This document shows positions 35,596 to 43,930 of a stretch of 64,000 nt of DNA, in pieces (position 1 is the first letter of the stretch; each line of letters opens with the position of its first letter). A model generated the notes under the pieces. It was not told the DNA's origin. It saw nothing but the letters and a program-made list of their open reading frames with translations, and searched no databases. Both the position numbers and the translations under genes were made by a program. The stretch is from Butyribacter intestini. Lineage in GTDB: Bacteria; Bacillota; Clostridia; Lachnospirales; Lachnospiraceae. The stretch is from positions 62,001 to 126,000 of the forward strand of contig LLKB01000006.1 of assembly GCA_001414325.1 (NCBI GenBank), read 5' to 3'.

Positions 35596-35661
35596 TGGGC
35601 TGTAATTTATAACTGTATAGCTTATAAGAATTGCGGCAATAAATTATTTATGGAGGAAGAA

Positions 35662-36378
35662 ATGGATAATTTATCAGATTTTTCTGCAAAAGAGACAGAT
35701 GGAATTTGTTTTATGCAGGATATTTTGGGTGGGACCGGATATTCGGATACAGAAGCATTTGATAAAAAAGAGCTAAAGAAAAAAGTTGATACCGAGAAAA
35801 ATCTAACATGGCACAGCATGGATATAACAAAAGATGTGCGTGCAAAACAGTTAGGGCAGCAGCCAAAGACGATATGGCTTACGGGATTGTCAGGTTCAGG
35901 CAAATCGACAATAGTAAATGAGCTTGAGAAAAGATTATTTGTTTACGGTAAAAAGACAATGGTACTTGACGGGGACAATGTCAGGATGGGACTGAACAAA
36001 AATCTGGGATTCAGTGAAGCGGACAGAGTAGAAAATATCAGGCGGATAGCTGAGGTATCAAAACTGATGAACGATGCAGGACTTATTGTACTCACATCAT
36101 TTATTTCTCCATTTAGAAAAGATAGAAGAAATGCGAAAGAAATAGTAGGAAAAGACAGTTTTATAGAAATTTACATTAGTACTCCATTAGAGGAATGTGA
36201 GAAAAGGGATGTAAAAGGCTTATATAAAAAAGCAAGAGCAGGTGAGATAGCCGATTTTTCGGGAATATCAAGTCCTTATGAGGAGCCTGAAAATCCTGAT
36301 ATTGAAGTAGATACTACAGGAAAAAGTATAGAAGAAACTGTAGAATATATTTTTTCGAGATTAAAGAAGTATTTATGA
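35662..36378 (+). CDS. cysC: Adenylyl-sulfate (APS) kinase
   Basis: CysC phosphorylates APS to PAPS, the sulfate donor. The ATG at 35662 follows GGAGG by 5 nt and gives 238 residues, longer than the usual 180-200. The first 65 residues are an unfamiliar acidic extension. The kinase core has P-loop GLSGSGKST, DGDNVRMGLNKNLGFS and the family stretch FISPFRKDRR. No ATP sulfurylase (sat or cysDN) is in the window. Pairing with an ASST-like gene 66 nt upstream suggests a sulfation function, but the acceptor is unknown. Confidence 0.88.
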   Translation: MDNLSDFSAKETDGICFMQDILGGTGYSDTEAFDKKELKKKVDTEKNLTWHSMDITKDVRAKQLGQQPKTIWLTGLSGSGKSTIVNELEKRLFVYGKKTMVLDGDNVRMGLNKNLGFSEADRVENIRRIAEVSKLMNDAGLIVLTSFISPFRKDRRNAKEIVGKDSFIEIYISTPLEECEKRDVKGLYKKARAGEIADFSGISSPYEEPENPDIEVDTTGKSIEETVEYIFSRLKKYL

Positions 36379-36411
36379 TAAGAACTGTTTTCCGAATTTA
36401 TAAAAACAAGG

Positions 36412-36456
36412 CAGTATATGGTTCTTAGGCAGAAATCATATGCTGTTTTATTTTAT
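36412..36456 (+). terminator. Terminator after cysC
   Basis: CAGTATATGGTT (36412-36423) pairs with AATCATATGCTG (36434-36445) using two wobble pairs, followed by TTTTATTTT. The remaining gap to chrA is AT-rich with no other feature than the promoter. Confidence 0.7.
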
Positions 36457-36608
36457 ATACCTTATGAGAAAGCATAGCATGACAGTAAATATTGTGTGAG
36501 TGAACAGTATTAGTTATTTGATATATTTTATGAATTATGATGAAATGTTATAAAAATACAAATAAATATTTGATTTTGTAATAAAAGTGAGAAAATTTGT
36601 AAATAGGC

Positions 36609-36637
36609 TTGCTTTATTCATAGTAATCCTATATGAT
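36609..36637 (+). promoter_or_regulatory. Predicted sigma-A promoter of chrA
   Basis: TTGCTT (36609-36614) and TATGAT (36632-36637) are separated by 17 nt, about 28 nt before the start codon. Confidence 0.6.
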
Positions 36638-36664
36638 ATAGAAAAAAGATAGGAATTAAAGAAT

Positions 36665-38158
36665 ATGAAGGCAGAGATACAAAAAGAATTAAAACTGATG
36701 GCTTCAATCTTCAAAATAGGTGTGGTTGGTTTCGGTGGCGGAACTGCTTTAATCCCTGTTATTGAAAGAGAAGTTGTTGAAGACCAGAAAATAGTTGAAA
36801 AAAGTGAATATGACAAGGATGTGATCGTGGCAAGTATTACTCCGGGTGCTTTACCGGTCGAGATTGCTACAGGTCTTGGAAAGCGTGCATATGGAGCTAA
36901 GGGTATGGCACTTGCTGCATTCCTTATGGCTTTTCCGGGTGTGCTTATGACCGTACTTATGTTATCAGTTTTGTCAAAGGTTGACGAAAAACTTTTTGTG
37001 CAGATAGAGTGTCTTTCTATCGGTCTTACAGCATTTATAAGCTGCCTTCTTACACAATATGCTGTAAAGAGTATGCAGGAAGCAAAGAAAGAGTCTGTAA
37101 AAAGATTTGGCAGGGCATTTGTTATAATGATAGCTGTTTTTATATTATCATGCGGAAAATCTGTTTACAATATACTTGGCATAAAAGAAACACCTGTATT
37201 TGGACTTTCAACGGTTCAAGTTCTTGGAATTGCATTTTTTGGAATATTTTATACACATTGCAGATTTAACATAAAAAATACACTTGTTTCAGGAATTACC
37301 ATTATATTATATATACTTTGTGTAGGAAAAGCAGGTATAATACAGAATATTTATCTTGAGACAGTGTTAAAGATATTTATGTTCATACTTGCAATACATG
37401 GACTTTATGTTTGTACGAGATATGGTATGAGCAAAGGTAAAAGATCCGAAGAAGAGCTTGAAAAGGCAGGACACAGGCTCACAGCGGCAGGATTTTCAAA
37501 AGAGATGATAACATGGTTATTATTTATAATAATACTTTCAATACCGGCATTTATCATAACAAAAGACACATGGATTTATCTGTTTAGAGGATTTGCATCA
37601 TCAATAATATCTTTCGGTGGCGGTGATGCTTATTTATCAGTAGCAGACGGTATGTTTGTAAGTACCGGAATGATAAAGGAAAGTGAATTTTACAGCCAGC
37701 TAGTTTCAATAGTAAATGTACTTCCGGGTTCTATCCTCTGTAAGACACTTGCCGGAATCGGTTACTTTATCGGTTTTGACATAGACGGCAGTGTACTTCA
37801 GGGATATGCGGTAGCACTTGCAGGATTTGCGTGCAGTGTTGCAGCATCAGGAATAGTATTTTGTATAATATATTACCTCTATGAAAAATTTGAGGGAATA
37901 GCAGTATTTAAGCTTATCGGAAGATGGATAAGACCGATAATAGCAGGACTTTTGCTAAATGTCATGGTATCAATGATATACCAGAATATAGAAACAGGAA
38001 CAGCTATAGGAGGAAGTGTGGTTACGACACTTATCATTACATTTGTTATTTATTTTGTAAATCTGGTATTTATGCTCAAGGCAAAGGCAGGTAACGGAAT
38101 ACTTATACTTATATCGGCTGTACTTGGAATTGCACTTTGCAATGGGATTTTGATTTAA
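36665..38158 (+). CDS. chrA: ChrA-family (CHR) transporter, fused two-domain form
   Basis: The protein has 497 residues and about 12 hydrophobic segments. Two CHR domains are fused. The first contains VGFGGGTALIPVIEREVV and SITPGALPVEIATGLG. The second contains SFGGGDAYLSVADGMFV and IVNVLPGSILCKTLAGIGYF. A charged linker (GMSKGKRSEEELEKAGHR) lies between. Family members export chromate in some bacteria, but in gut anaerobes the natural substrate is uncertain and may be another anion. Monocistronic. Confidence 0.85.
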   Translation: MKAEIQKELKLMASIFKIGVVGFGGGTALIPVIEREVVEDQKIVEKSEYDKDVIVASITPGALPVEIATGLGKRAYGAKGMALAAFLMAFPGVLMTVLMLSVLSKVDEKLFVQIECLSIGLTAFISCLLTQYAVKSMQEAKKESVKRFGRAFVIMIAVFILSCGKSVYNILGIKETPVFGLSTVQVLGIAFFGIFYTHCRFNIKNTLVSGITIILYILCVGKAGIIQNIYLETVLKIFMFILAIHGLYVCTRYGMSKGKRSEEELEKAGHRLTAAGFSKEMITWLLFIIILSIPAFIITKDTWIYLFRGFASSIISFGGGDAYLSVADGMFVSTGMIKESEFYSQLVSIVNVLPGSILCKTLAGIGYFIGFDIDGSVLQGYAVALAGFACSVAASGIVFCIIYYLYEKFEGIAVFKLIGRWIRPIIAGLLLNVMVSMIYQNIETGTAIGGSVVTTLIITFVIYFVNLVFMLKAKAGNGILILISAVLGIALCNGILI

Positions 38159-38171
38159 CAATATCAGTTAC

Positions 38172-38317
38172 GACAAAAATAAGGATTATTATTATGCGCT
38201 TAGGGACGCTTTCGCTCGGAGAACAACGCAGCGGTACATAAAGGTGCAAAAAACGCACCTTAAGTACCGGCGTTGTTCAAACGCCCTTCGGTCATGATAA
38301 TAATCCTTATTTTTGTC
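38172..38317 (+). ncRNA. Structured element, copy 2, enclosed by 25-bp terminal inverted repeats
   Basis: The outer arms 38172-38196 and 38293-38317 (core AAAAATAAGGATTATTATTA) match over 25 bp with one mismatch. Inside are GACGCTTTCGCTC, AACAACGC (38222-38229) paired with GCGTTGTT (38270-38277), and AGGTGC/GCACCT. The loop strands GCGGTACATAA and TAAGTACCG match copy 1 at 14854. The element begins 13 nt after the chrA stop, so it may also end that transcript (TTATTTTTGTC). Confidence 0.55.
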
Positions 38318-38324
38318 TGGGTGT

Positions 38325-38588
38325 TGTAAAGTTAAGTTTTTCGTGCGACAATGAAGTTTTTGTTGTAAAATTTGTTCATATGTTAATAAATTTTTTTTGC
38401 TGTAAAGTTAAGTTTTTCGTGCGACAATGAAGTTCTTGTTGTAAAATTTGTTCATATATTAATAAAGTTTTTTTGTTGTAAAGTTAAGTTTTTCGTGCGA
38501 CAATGAAGTTTTTGTTATAAAATTTGTTCATATGTTAATAAATTTTTTTGTTGTAAAGTTAAGTTTTTTGTATGCTAATGAAGGTTTT
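38325..38588. repeat. 76-bp tandem repeat array (three units plus a partial)
   Basis: Units start at TGTAAAGTTAAGTTTTT at 38325, 38401, 38477 and 38552, giving periods of 76, 76 and 75 bp. Each unit carries CGTGCGACAATGAAG, then TTGTAAAATTTGTTCATAT and TTAATAAA with a T-run. Units differ by only a few substitutions, and the fourth decays after about 36 nt. No repeat-spacer structure is present, so it is not a CRISPR. Confidence 0.9.
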
Positions 38589-38715
38589 ATTAAAGCTCAT
38601 TTTTTTATTGATTTTTGAATAAATGTTTTGTATAATGTATATATAAATTTGCTGGTTATGTTTAAATGATTAGTGATTTTGTACAAAAATATCGTTACAT
38701 ATATTTTAGGTGTTT

Positions 38716-38819
38716 GCGAAACTGGTTGATTGTATCAATGATACAGTACATTATCATAATATATTATTAAATTATGTGATTATAACATTGTAATTTACAA
38801 AACAAATGATTAGTTTCGT
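38716..38819 (+). repeat. CGAAACT...AGTTTCG stem element, copy 1, with inner palindrome
   Basis: GCGAAACT (38716-38723) pairs with AGTTTCGT (38812-38819). Within it TGTATCAATGATACA (38731-38745) is a perfect palindrome that could be an operator. Related stems lie at 50791 and 51598, and a half copy at 40970. Confidence 0.55.
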
Positions 38820-38858
38820 GATTACCTGATATACATTTATACAGGAGGTAGATAAATT

Positions 38859-40007
38859 ATGGCAAATCGTTTTATTTTAAATGAGACATCTTATCATGGA
38901 GCCGGTGCTATTGCAGAGATTGCTACGGAGGTTAAGTCAAGAGGGTACAAGAAAGCTTTTGTTTGTTCCGACCCTGATCTTGTGAAGTTTGGTGTTACAA
39001 AGAAAGTTCTTGATGTTCTTGAGAAAGACAGTCTTGATTATGAGTTGTATTCAAATATCAAGCCAAATCCAACTATTGAAAATGTTCAGACAGGTGTTGA
39101 AGCATTTAAGAAGTCCGGTGCAGATTATCTTATAGCTATCGGTGGAGGTTCGTCTATGGATACGGCAAAGGCTATCGGTATCATCATCAACAATCCTGAT
39201 TTTGCCGATGTTGTAAGTCTTGAGGGAGTTGCTCCTACAAAGAATAAATCAGTGCCTATCCTTGCGGTGCCTACGACAGCAGGAACTGCGGCAGAGGTTA
39301 CTATAAACTATGTTATAACTGACGCTGAAAAAAACAGAAAGATGGTCTGTGTAGACCCTAAGGATATTCCGGTTGTTGCTTTTGTGGACCCTGACATGAT
39401 GTCATCTATGCCTAAGGGACTTACGGCAGCGACAGGTATGGATGCACTCACTCATGCTATCGAGGGATATATTACGGCAGGTGCATGGGAACTTTCTGAT
39501 ATGTTCCATCTGAAAGCTATCGAAATCATATCACGCTCACTCAGAGGAGCAGTTGACAATACGCCTGAGGGCAGAGAAGGTATGGCTCTCGGTCAGTATG
39601 TTGCAGGTATGGGATTTTCAAATGTCGGACTTGGTATAGTACATAGTATGGCACATCCGCTCGGTGCACTTTATGATACACCACACGGTATTGCAAATGC
39701 CATAATTCTTCCTACTGTTATGGAGTACAATGCAGAAGCTACAGGAGAGAAATACCGTGACATAGCAAAGGCTATGGGAGTTGAAGGCACGGAGAATATG
39801 TCTCAGGAAGAGTACAGAAAGGCAGCAGTAGATGCAGTAAAACAGCTCTCAAAAGATGTTGGAATACCTGCAGACCTTAAAGAAATCGTAAAGAAAGAGG
39901 ATATACCATTCCTTGCACAGTCAGCATATGACGATGCGTGCCGTCCTGGCAATCCAAAGGAGACAAGTGTAGAAGATATAACAAAACTTTATGAGTCACT
40001 TATCTAA
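38859..40007 (+). CDS. Iron-containing alcohol dehydrogenase (FucO/lactaldehyde reductase-like)
   Basis: This is a group III NAD-dependent dehydrogenase of 382 residues. A strong AGGAGG and frequent highly-expressed-type codons suggest abundance. The coenzyme motif GGGSSMDTAKA is near residue 97. The iron ligands sit in TGMDALTHAIEGY (Asp, His), VHSMAHPLG (His) and YDTPHGIANA (His). Similarity in these blocks is closest to FucO-type lactaldehyde reductases, which make 1,2-propanediol during fucose or rhamnose fermentation. Ethanol or butanol dehydrogenase activity is also possible. It stands alone, with the CGAAACT element and a palindrome upstream. Confidence 0.88.
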   Translation: MANRFILNETSYHGAGAIAEIATEVKSRGYKKAFVCSDPDLVKFGVTKKVLDVLEKDSLDYELYSNIKPNPTIENVQTGVEAFKKSGADYLIAIGGGSSMDTAKAIGIIINNPDFADVVSLEGVAPTKNKSVPILAVPTTAGTAAEVTINYVITDAEKNRKMVCVDPKDIPVVAFVDPDMMSSMPKGLTAATGMDALTHAIEGYITAGAWELSDMFHLKAIEIISRSLRGAVDNTPEGREGMALGQYVAGMGFSNVGLGIVHSMAHPLGALYDTPHGIANAIILPTVMEYNAEATGEKYRDIAKAMGVEGTENMSQEEYRKAAVDAVKQLSKDVGIPADLKEIVKKEDIPFLAQSAYDDACRPGNPKETSVEDITKLYESLI

Positions 40008-40081
40008 ATTAGAAAATTAAATAAATATAGCTGTTTATGCGTAGAGGATTATATGGAAACTTATGGTGTAAACAGTGACGA

Positions 40082-40130
40082 TTGCAGCCTATAAGAAATG
40101 TATATTAAATGCAATGCTTATAGGCTGTAA
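40082..40130 (+). terminator. Hairpin between adh and ktrA (convergent genes)
   Basis: TTGCAGCCTATAAG (40082-40095) pairs with CTTATAGGCTGTAA (40117-40130) with one wobble. T-runs are weak on both strands. Confidence 0.55.
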
Positions 40131-40220
40131 TACTGTAAAATGTAGTTATGACTATTGTCTGGCTGTTATTATACAGAGGGACTTTCATAATTATTTAAAT
40201 ATCCCTTTATATACAAAAAA

Positions 40221-40871
40221 TTATAATAGATTATCAAGGTCTTTCACCTCACAGGTGATAAGCATAGTCATCTTATCGGTCAGTCTTATATCAGGTGACG
40301 GGTTTACCTCGTATTCAGATGATGTATCCTGTCTTACGGCAATTACATTCAGGTTTTCTTTTTTTCTTAGGTCGAGTTCCATAAGAGATTTTCCTATCCA
40401 GTTTGGCTTGACATCAATCTCCACCATTTTAAGTTTGTCAGATATTTCCATAAAATTAATAACACGCCTGTTGGAGAGTTTCCTTGCAAGACGGATTCCG
40501 GTTTCCTGTTCTGGCATTATTGTCTGGTCTGCTCCAAGTTTTTCAAGTATTTTTTTATGTGTTTCATCCTGAGCCTTGCATACTACGGTTTTGACACCGG
40601 CATCTTTTGCATAAATTGTTGCAAGAATACTTATATCAAGTTTTTCAGTGATTGCAACGACAACGGCATCCATATTAGAAAGACCGAGAGTATCCATTGC
40701 TTCTGTATCCCTTATATCGACAGCAACTGCACAGGTGACAAAGTTGGCAACAGAGTGGACACGCTCTTTATCTATATCAACAGCGAGAACATCGGCACCT
40801 GTATTTGCAAGTTCAATGGCAACGCTTCGTCCAAATTTTCCAAGTCCGATAACGGCGAATGATTTTTCCAT
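40221..40871 (-). CDS. ktrA: KtrA/TrkA-type potassium channel regulatory subunit (RCK protein)
   Basis: This is a cytoplasmic gating ring subunit that binds nucleotide and controls K+ flux through KtrB/TrkH. It has 216 residues: an RCK-N Rossmann domain (VIGLGKFGRSVAIELANTGADVLAVD) and an RCK-C domain from about residue 140 (KMVEIDVKPNWIGKSLMELDLRKKENLNVIAVRQ). GGAGGA precedes the ATG. It lies downstream of the channel gene on the same strand, but with a 222-nt gap filled with repeat elements, including the 5'-UTR hairpin family 22 nt before its start. Confidence 0.92.
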   Translation of the reverse strand: MEKSFAVIGLGKFGRSVAIELANTGADVLAVDIDKERVHSVANFVTCAVAVDIRDTEAMDTLGLSNMDAVVVAITEKLDISILATIYAKDAGVKTVVCKAQDETHKKILEKLGADQTIMPEQETGIRLARKLSNRRVINFMEISDKLKMVEIDVKPNWIGKSLMELDLRKKENLNVIAVRQDTSSEYEVNPSPDIRLTDKMTMLITCEVKDLDNLL

Positions 40872-40893
40872 GAGTTCCTCCTTGTTGTTTAAT

Positions 40894-40934
40894 GTGCTCT
40901 CGAAAGTATTCGTTTTGAGAAGATACCGAGAGTA
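40894..40934 (-). repeat. 5'-UTR palindromic hairpin family, copy B (ktrA leader)
   Basis: On the + strand it reads TGCTCTCG...TACCGAGAGTA, with inner ATTCG and GAGAAGATACC similar to copy D. It ends 22 nt before the ktrA start codon and is in the opposite orientation, relative to its gene, from copy D. Confidence 0.7.
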
Positions 40935-40969
40935 AATTTTAATGTACTAGCTAGTGTGCTGGCATGTTG

Positions 40970-41060
40970 CGAAACTAATTGTATGTTGTGCTAATTGCAC
41001 AAATATAACAAATAATGCCGCAGGCACACTTTCGCTGCCTGTCACTCTTAACAGTACATA
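40970..41060. repeat. Partial copies of two other repeat families in the ktrB-ktrA gap
   Basis: GCGAAACTAATT followed by GTTGTGCTAATTGCAC (about 40970-41000) matches the element at 50791. From about 41006, GGCACACTTTCGCTGCCT and AACAGTACATAAGGC resemble the left half of the structured element at 14854 and 38172, without its right half. Confidence 0.5.
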
Positions 41061-41093
41061 AGGCAGCAAAAAGCATAAATTATATTATAAGTA

Positions 41094-42464
41094 TCAGCCG
41101 ACATTTATATCTTCATGAGGGAAAGAAACAAAGTCATTTTTTCTTTCTTTATTGAAGAAGATAACCATCGAGATTGGTCCTATCCTGCCGAGATACATAC
41201 ATATTATTATTATAAGCTTGCCTAAGAGGTGAAGCTTTGAGGTGTAATCTCTTGTAAGACCTACGGTTGCTATCGCACTTGTGGTTTCGTAGACAACATC
41301 GACCATTGAGCCACCCTCTGCCTGATATAGTCCGACGGATGCAAGCAGCAGGAATGATATGCTGACCATTGTTACGGCAAGTGCTTTTGTGACCGTCTGG
41401 TGTGGTATGTTTTTCCTGAAAACGACAAGATGTGTCTTTCCTTTTACAATGGCACGGGTGCTTAAAAATAATGTGGCAACGGTTGTTGTTTTTATTCCGC
41501 CAGCCGTACCTATTGAAGAACCACCGATAAACATCAAAAAGTAACAAAGAAGCACAGTTCCGTGTCTTAAGCCCGACTGTGAAAATGTTGCAAATCCGGC
41601 AGTCCTTAATGTGACCGATTGAAAAAGGCTTGCAACTATTTTATCAAAAAAGCTCAGTTTACCAATCGTGTCAGTATTTGTATATTCAAGGACAAATATA
41701 AGTAATGCACCGCCTAAGATAAGGATAGCAGTTGTTATAAGTGTTATCTTTGTGTGAAGTCTTAATTTTTGCAAACTCTTCTTAACAGAAATTTTATTCT
41801 GAAAATAATTTTTAACGGTAGCTTTTAAATCCATCCACACGATAAAACCGATTCCGCCTGAAACAATAAGAAACATCGTTACAAAATTTATCCATGGATT
41901 TGAAATATACGGTTCAAGGCTGTTTGCACCGAGCAGGTCAATACCGGCATTACAAAAAGCGGAAACAGCATGAAATATGGAAAACCACAGTCCTTTTATC
42001 AGACCGAAATCGGGAACGAAAACGAAACTGTAGCAGATTGCACCGATTATTTCTATTATAAAAGTACCTCTGAAAATAAATTTTAAAAAGCGGACAAGAC
42101 CTTTGAGAGTGCTTAAATTGAGTGCATCTTCAAGGAGAAGCCTGTCGCTCAATGTAATGCGGCTTCCTGCAACCATCATTATCCCGGTGACAAAGGAAAC
42201 TATTCCAAGTCCGCCTAGCTGGATAAGTATGAGAATGACTATCTTGCCAAAAAGACTCCAGTGGATTGCTGTATTTACAACAACAAGTCCGGTCACGCAG
42301 ACGGAAGTAGTTGATGTAAATAGGGCATCGATGAAAGGAGTGAAATTTCCATCTGCCGAGGAAAATGGCAGACAGAGTATCAAGGCACCTATAAAGATAG
42401 CACCTAGAAAACCAAGTGCTATTATCTGGGTAGTAGAAAGTTCTTTGTTTAAAGTATGGAACAT
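41094..42464 (-). CDS. ktrB: KtrB/TrkH-type potassium uptake channel subunit
   Basis: This is a membrane K+ translocating subunit. It has 456 residues from the ATG encoding MFHTLNKELSTTQIIALGF (GTGAGG upstream); the frame extension to 42605 has no site and unusual composition. Four pore-loop repeats with the selectivity glycines are visible: TSTTSVCVTGLVVV, HAVSAFCNAGIDLLG, QSVTLRTAGFATF and TTSAIATVGLTRDY. About ten hydrophobic helices are present. It works with KtrA, encoded downstream. The family distinction between KtrB and TrkH cannot be settled by eye; the length fits KtrB. Confidence 0.9.
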   Translation of the reverse strand: MFHTLNKELSTTQIIALGFLGAIFIGALILCLPFSSADGNFTPFIDALFTSTTSVCVTGLVVVNTAIHWSLFGKIVILILIQLGGLGIVSFVTGIMMVAGSRITLSDRLLLEDALNLSTLKGLVRFLKFIFRGTFIIEIIGAICYSFVFVPDFGLIKGLWFSIFHAVSAFCNAGIDLLGANSLEPYISNPWINFVTMFLIVSGGIGFIVWMDLKATVKNYFQNKISVKKSLQKLRLHTKITLITTAILILGGALLIFVLEYTNTDTIGKLSFFDKIVASLFQSVTLRTAGFATFSQSGLRHGTVLLCYFLMFIGGSSIGTAGGIKTTTVATLFLSTRAIVKGKTHLVVFRKNIPHQTVTKALAVTMVSISFLLLASVGLYQAEGGSMVDVVYETTSAIATVGLTRDYTSKLHLLGKLIIIICMYLGRIGPISMVIFFNKERKNDFVSFPHEDINVG

Positions 42465-42647
42465 ATAAACCTCACTTTCGCAAATTGCAGAAATACAATG
42501 AGTTGCTTTTGCAATTTTAACTGACTGCTGCATTGACAGTAAAAATTGTGAATTATCGTTACCAATCGTACAGCAGGATAAGCAATAACAAGTTATCAGT
42601 AACAAAAAATCCCCATATCATGACATTCATAATACGAGGATAATCAA

Positions 42648-42721
<74 letters not shown>

Positions 42722-42765
42722 ATATTTAGTTATTTAGTTGTTGTCGCTTCGCACCGACGAGTTAT

Positions 42766-42794
42766 ACTATACCCCATCTAAAATAAAAAGTCAA
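42766..42794 (-). promoter_or_regulatory. Promoter of tRNA-Arg
   Basis: On the minus strand TTGACT (42794-42789) and TATAGT (42771-42766) are separated by 17 nt, about 45 nt upstream of the tRNA 5' end. Confidence 0.7.
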
Positions 42795-42987
42795 CACTTA
42801 TTTTGAAAAAATTTAAAAAAATTGGTAACAGTTCAGCCTGCTCGTAAAAACTTGCAACTAATACCGGCAATGTGATATAAATATAAGAGGATTATAAATT
42901 AGTATTTGTTATAGCAGCAGAATTAACAAAACATATAATAGTTTCACAAAAAGTGATATAAATGCATTTAAAAAATTGGAGGTCAGC

Positions 42988-43914
42988 ATGGCTGAAACTG
43001 AAATCGTAAAAAAACTAATTGATATAAATGGAAAACAGTGTGTTTCTGAGTCAGAAGCAATGAGCAGACATACTACATTCAGGATAGGAGGTCCGGCAAA
43101 GGTATTTGTCAGTCCTGATAACATAGAAAAGATAATAAAGACAATAGAATTACTTAAAAAAGAAGAACAGGAATATTTTATTCTAGGTAACGGAAGTAAT
43201 CTTTTAGTTGCAGATGAGGGATATAATGGGATAGTAGTTTCTACGGAAAACTTAAAGGAACTTAATATAGAAAAAGAAGATGGCGATATGACATATATCT
43301 ATGCACAGGCAGGCGTGATGCTTTCAAGAGCAGCAGTTCTTGCTTCTGAAAGTTCCCTTACAGGGTTTGAATTTGCAGGGGGAATACCGGGAAGTATAGG
43401 CGGAGCGGTTTCGATGAATGCGGGAGCATACGGGGGCGAGATTAAAGATGTAATAGTCAGTGCGGATGTTCTTATGGATAATGGAAGTGTCGTGAAAATG
43501 ACAAATAAAGAATTAGAACTTTCATATAGAAACAGTATAATACAGAAAAAAAATCTTGTAGTTTTATCAGCTGAATTTGCTTTAAAGAAGGGAAAAAAAG
43601 AGGGAATACTTGCAAAGATGAAAGATTTTTCGACAAGGAGGCGGGATAAACAGCCGCTTGAATATGCAAGTGCCGGAAGTACATTTAAAAGACCGGAGGG
43701 ATATTTTGCCGGAAAACTTGTCGATGATGCAGGGCTAAGAGGTTACCGTGTCGGAAATGTCATGGTGTCAGAGAAGCATTGTGGATTTGTCGTAAATGTC
43801 GGCGGTGGAACCTGCGAGGAAGCAAAAGCTGTTATAACTCATGTAAGAGAAGAAGTAGAGAAAAAGTTTGGAGTCATACTTGAAATGGAAGTAAGAAAAC
43901 TAGGATGGAGTTAA
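42988..43914 (+). CDS. murB: UDP-N-acetylenolpyruvoylglucosamine reductase (MurB)
   Basis: MurB reduces the enolpyruvyl group to make UDP-N-acetylmuramate for peptidoglycan. It has 308 residues from ATG 42988 (GGAGG upstream). FAD and substrate motifs are HTTFRIGGPAKVFV, LGNGSNLLV and GIPGSIGGAVSMNAGAYGGE. The C-terminal catalytic region PEGYFAGKLVDDAGLRG and SEKHCGFVVN are present. It heads an operon with rapZ (16 nt gap), whiA and crh. Confidence 0.95.
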   Translation: MAETEIVKKLIDINGKQCVSESEAMSRHTTFRIGGPAKVFVSPDNIEKIIKTIELLKKEEQEYFILGNGSNLLVADEGYNGIVVSTENLKELNIEKEDGDMTYIYAQAGVMLSRAAVLASESSLTGFEFAGGIPGSIGGAVSMNAGAYGGEIKDVIVSADVLMDNGSVVKMTNKELELSYRNSIIQKKNLVVLSAEFALKKGKKEGILAKMKDFSTRRRDKQPLEYASAGSTFKRPEGYFAGKLVDDAGLRGYRVGNVMVSEKHCGFVVNVGGGTCEEAKAVITHVREEVEKKFGVILEMEVRKLGWS

Positions 43915-43930
43915 AGAAATGAGGATGAAT

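Larger units (their letters stand above)
38159..38858 (+). other. 700-bp repeat-rich non-coding region between chrA and the alcohol dehydrogenase
   Basis: No gene is visible. From left to right it holds a 146-bp inverted-repeat element (38172-38317), a 76-bp tandem repeat array (38325 to about 38588), about 120 bp of AT-rich DNA, and the CGAAACT stem element with an internal palindrome (38716-38819). Together they make the most repeat-dense stretch of the window. Confidence 0.8.

Noticed and set aside
38325-38588. Possible CRISPR array
   Set aside because: The units are contiguous 76-bp direct repeats with no unique spacers and no cas genes nearby.
40075-40572. 165-codon open frame on the + strand opposite ktrA
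   Set aside because: It lies largely antisense to a clear RCK protein gene, has no ribosome site and its translation has no recognisable features.
42465-42605. N-terminal extension of the potassium channel gene
   Set aside because: The extra 47 codons are Cys/Ser rich without a ribosome site, while GTGAGG precedes the internal ATG at 42464.
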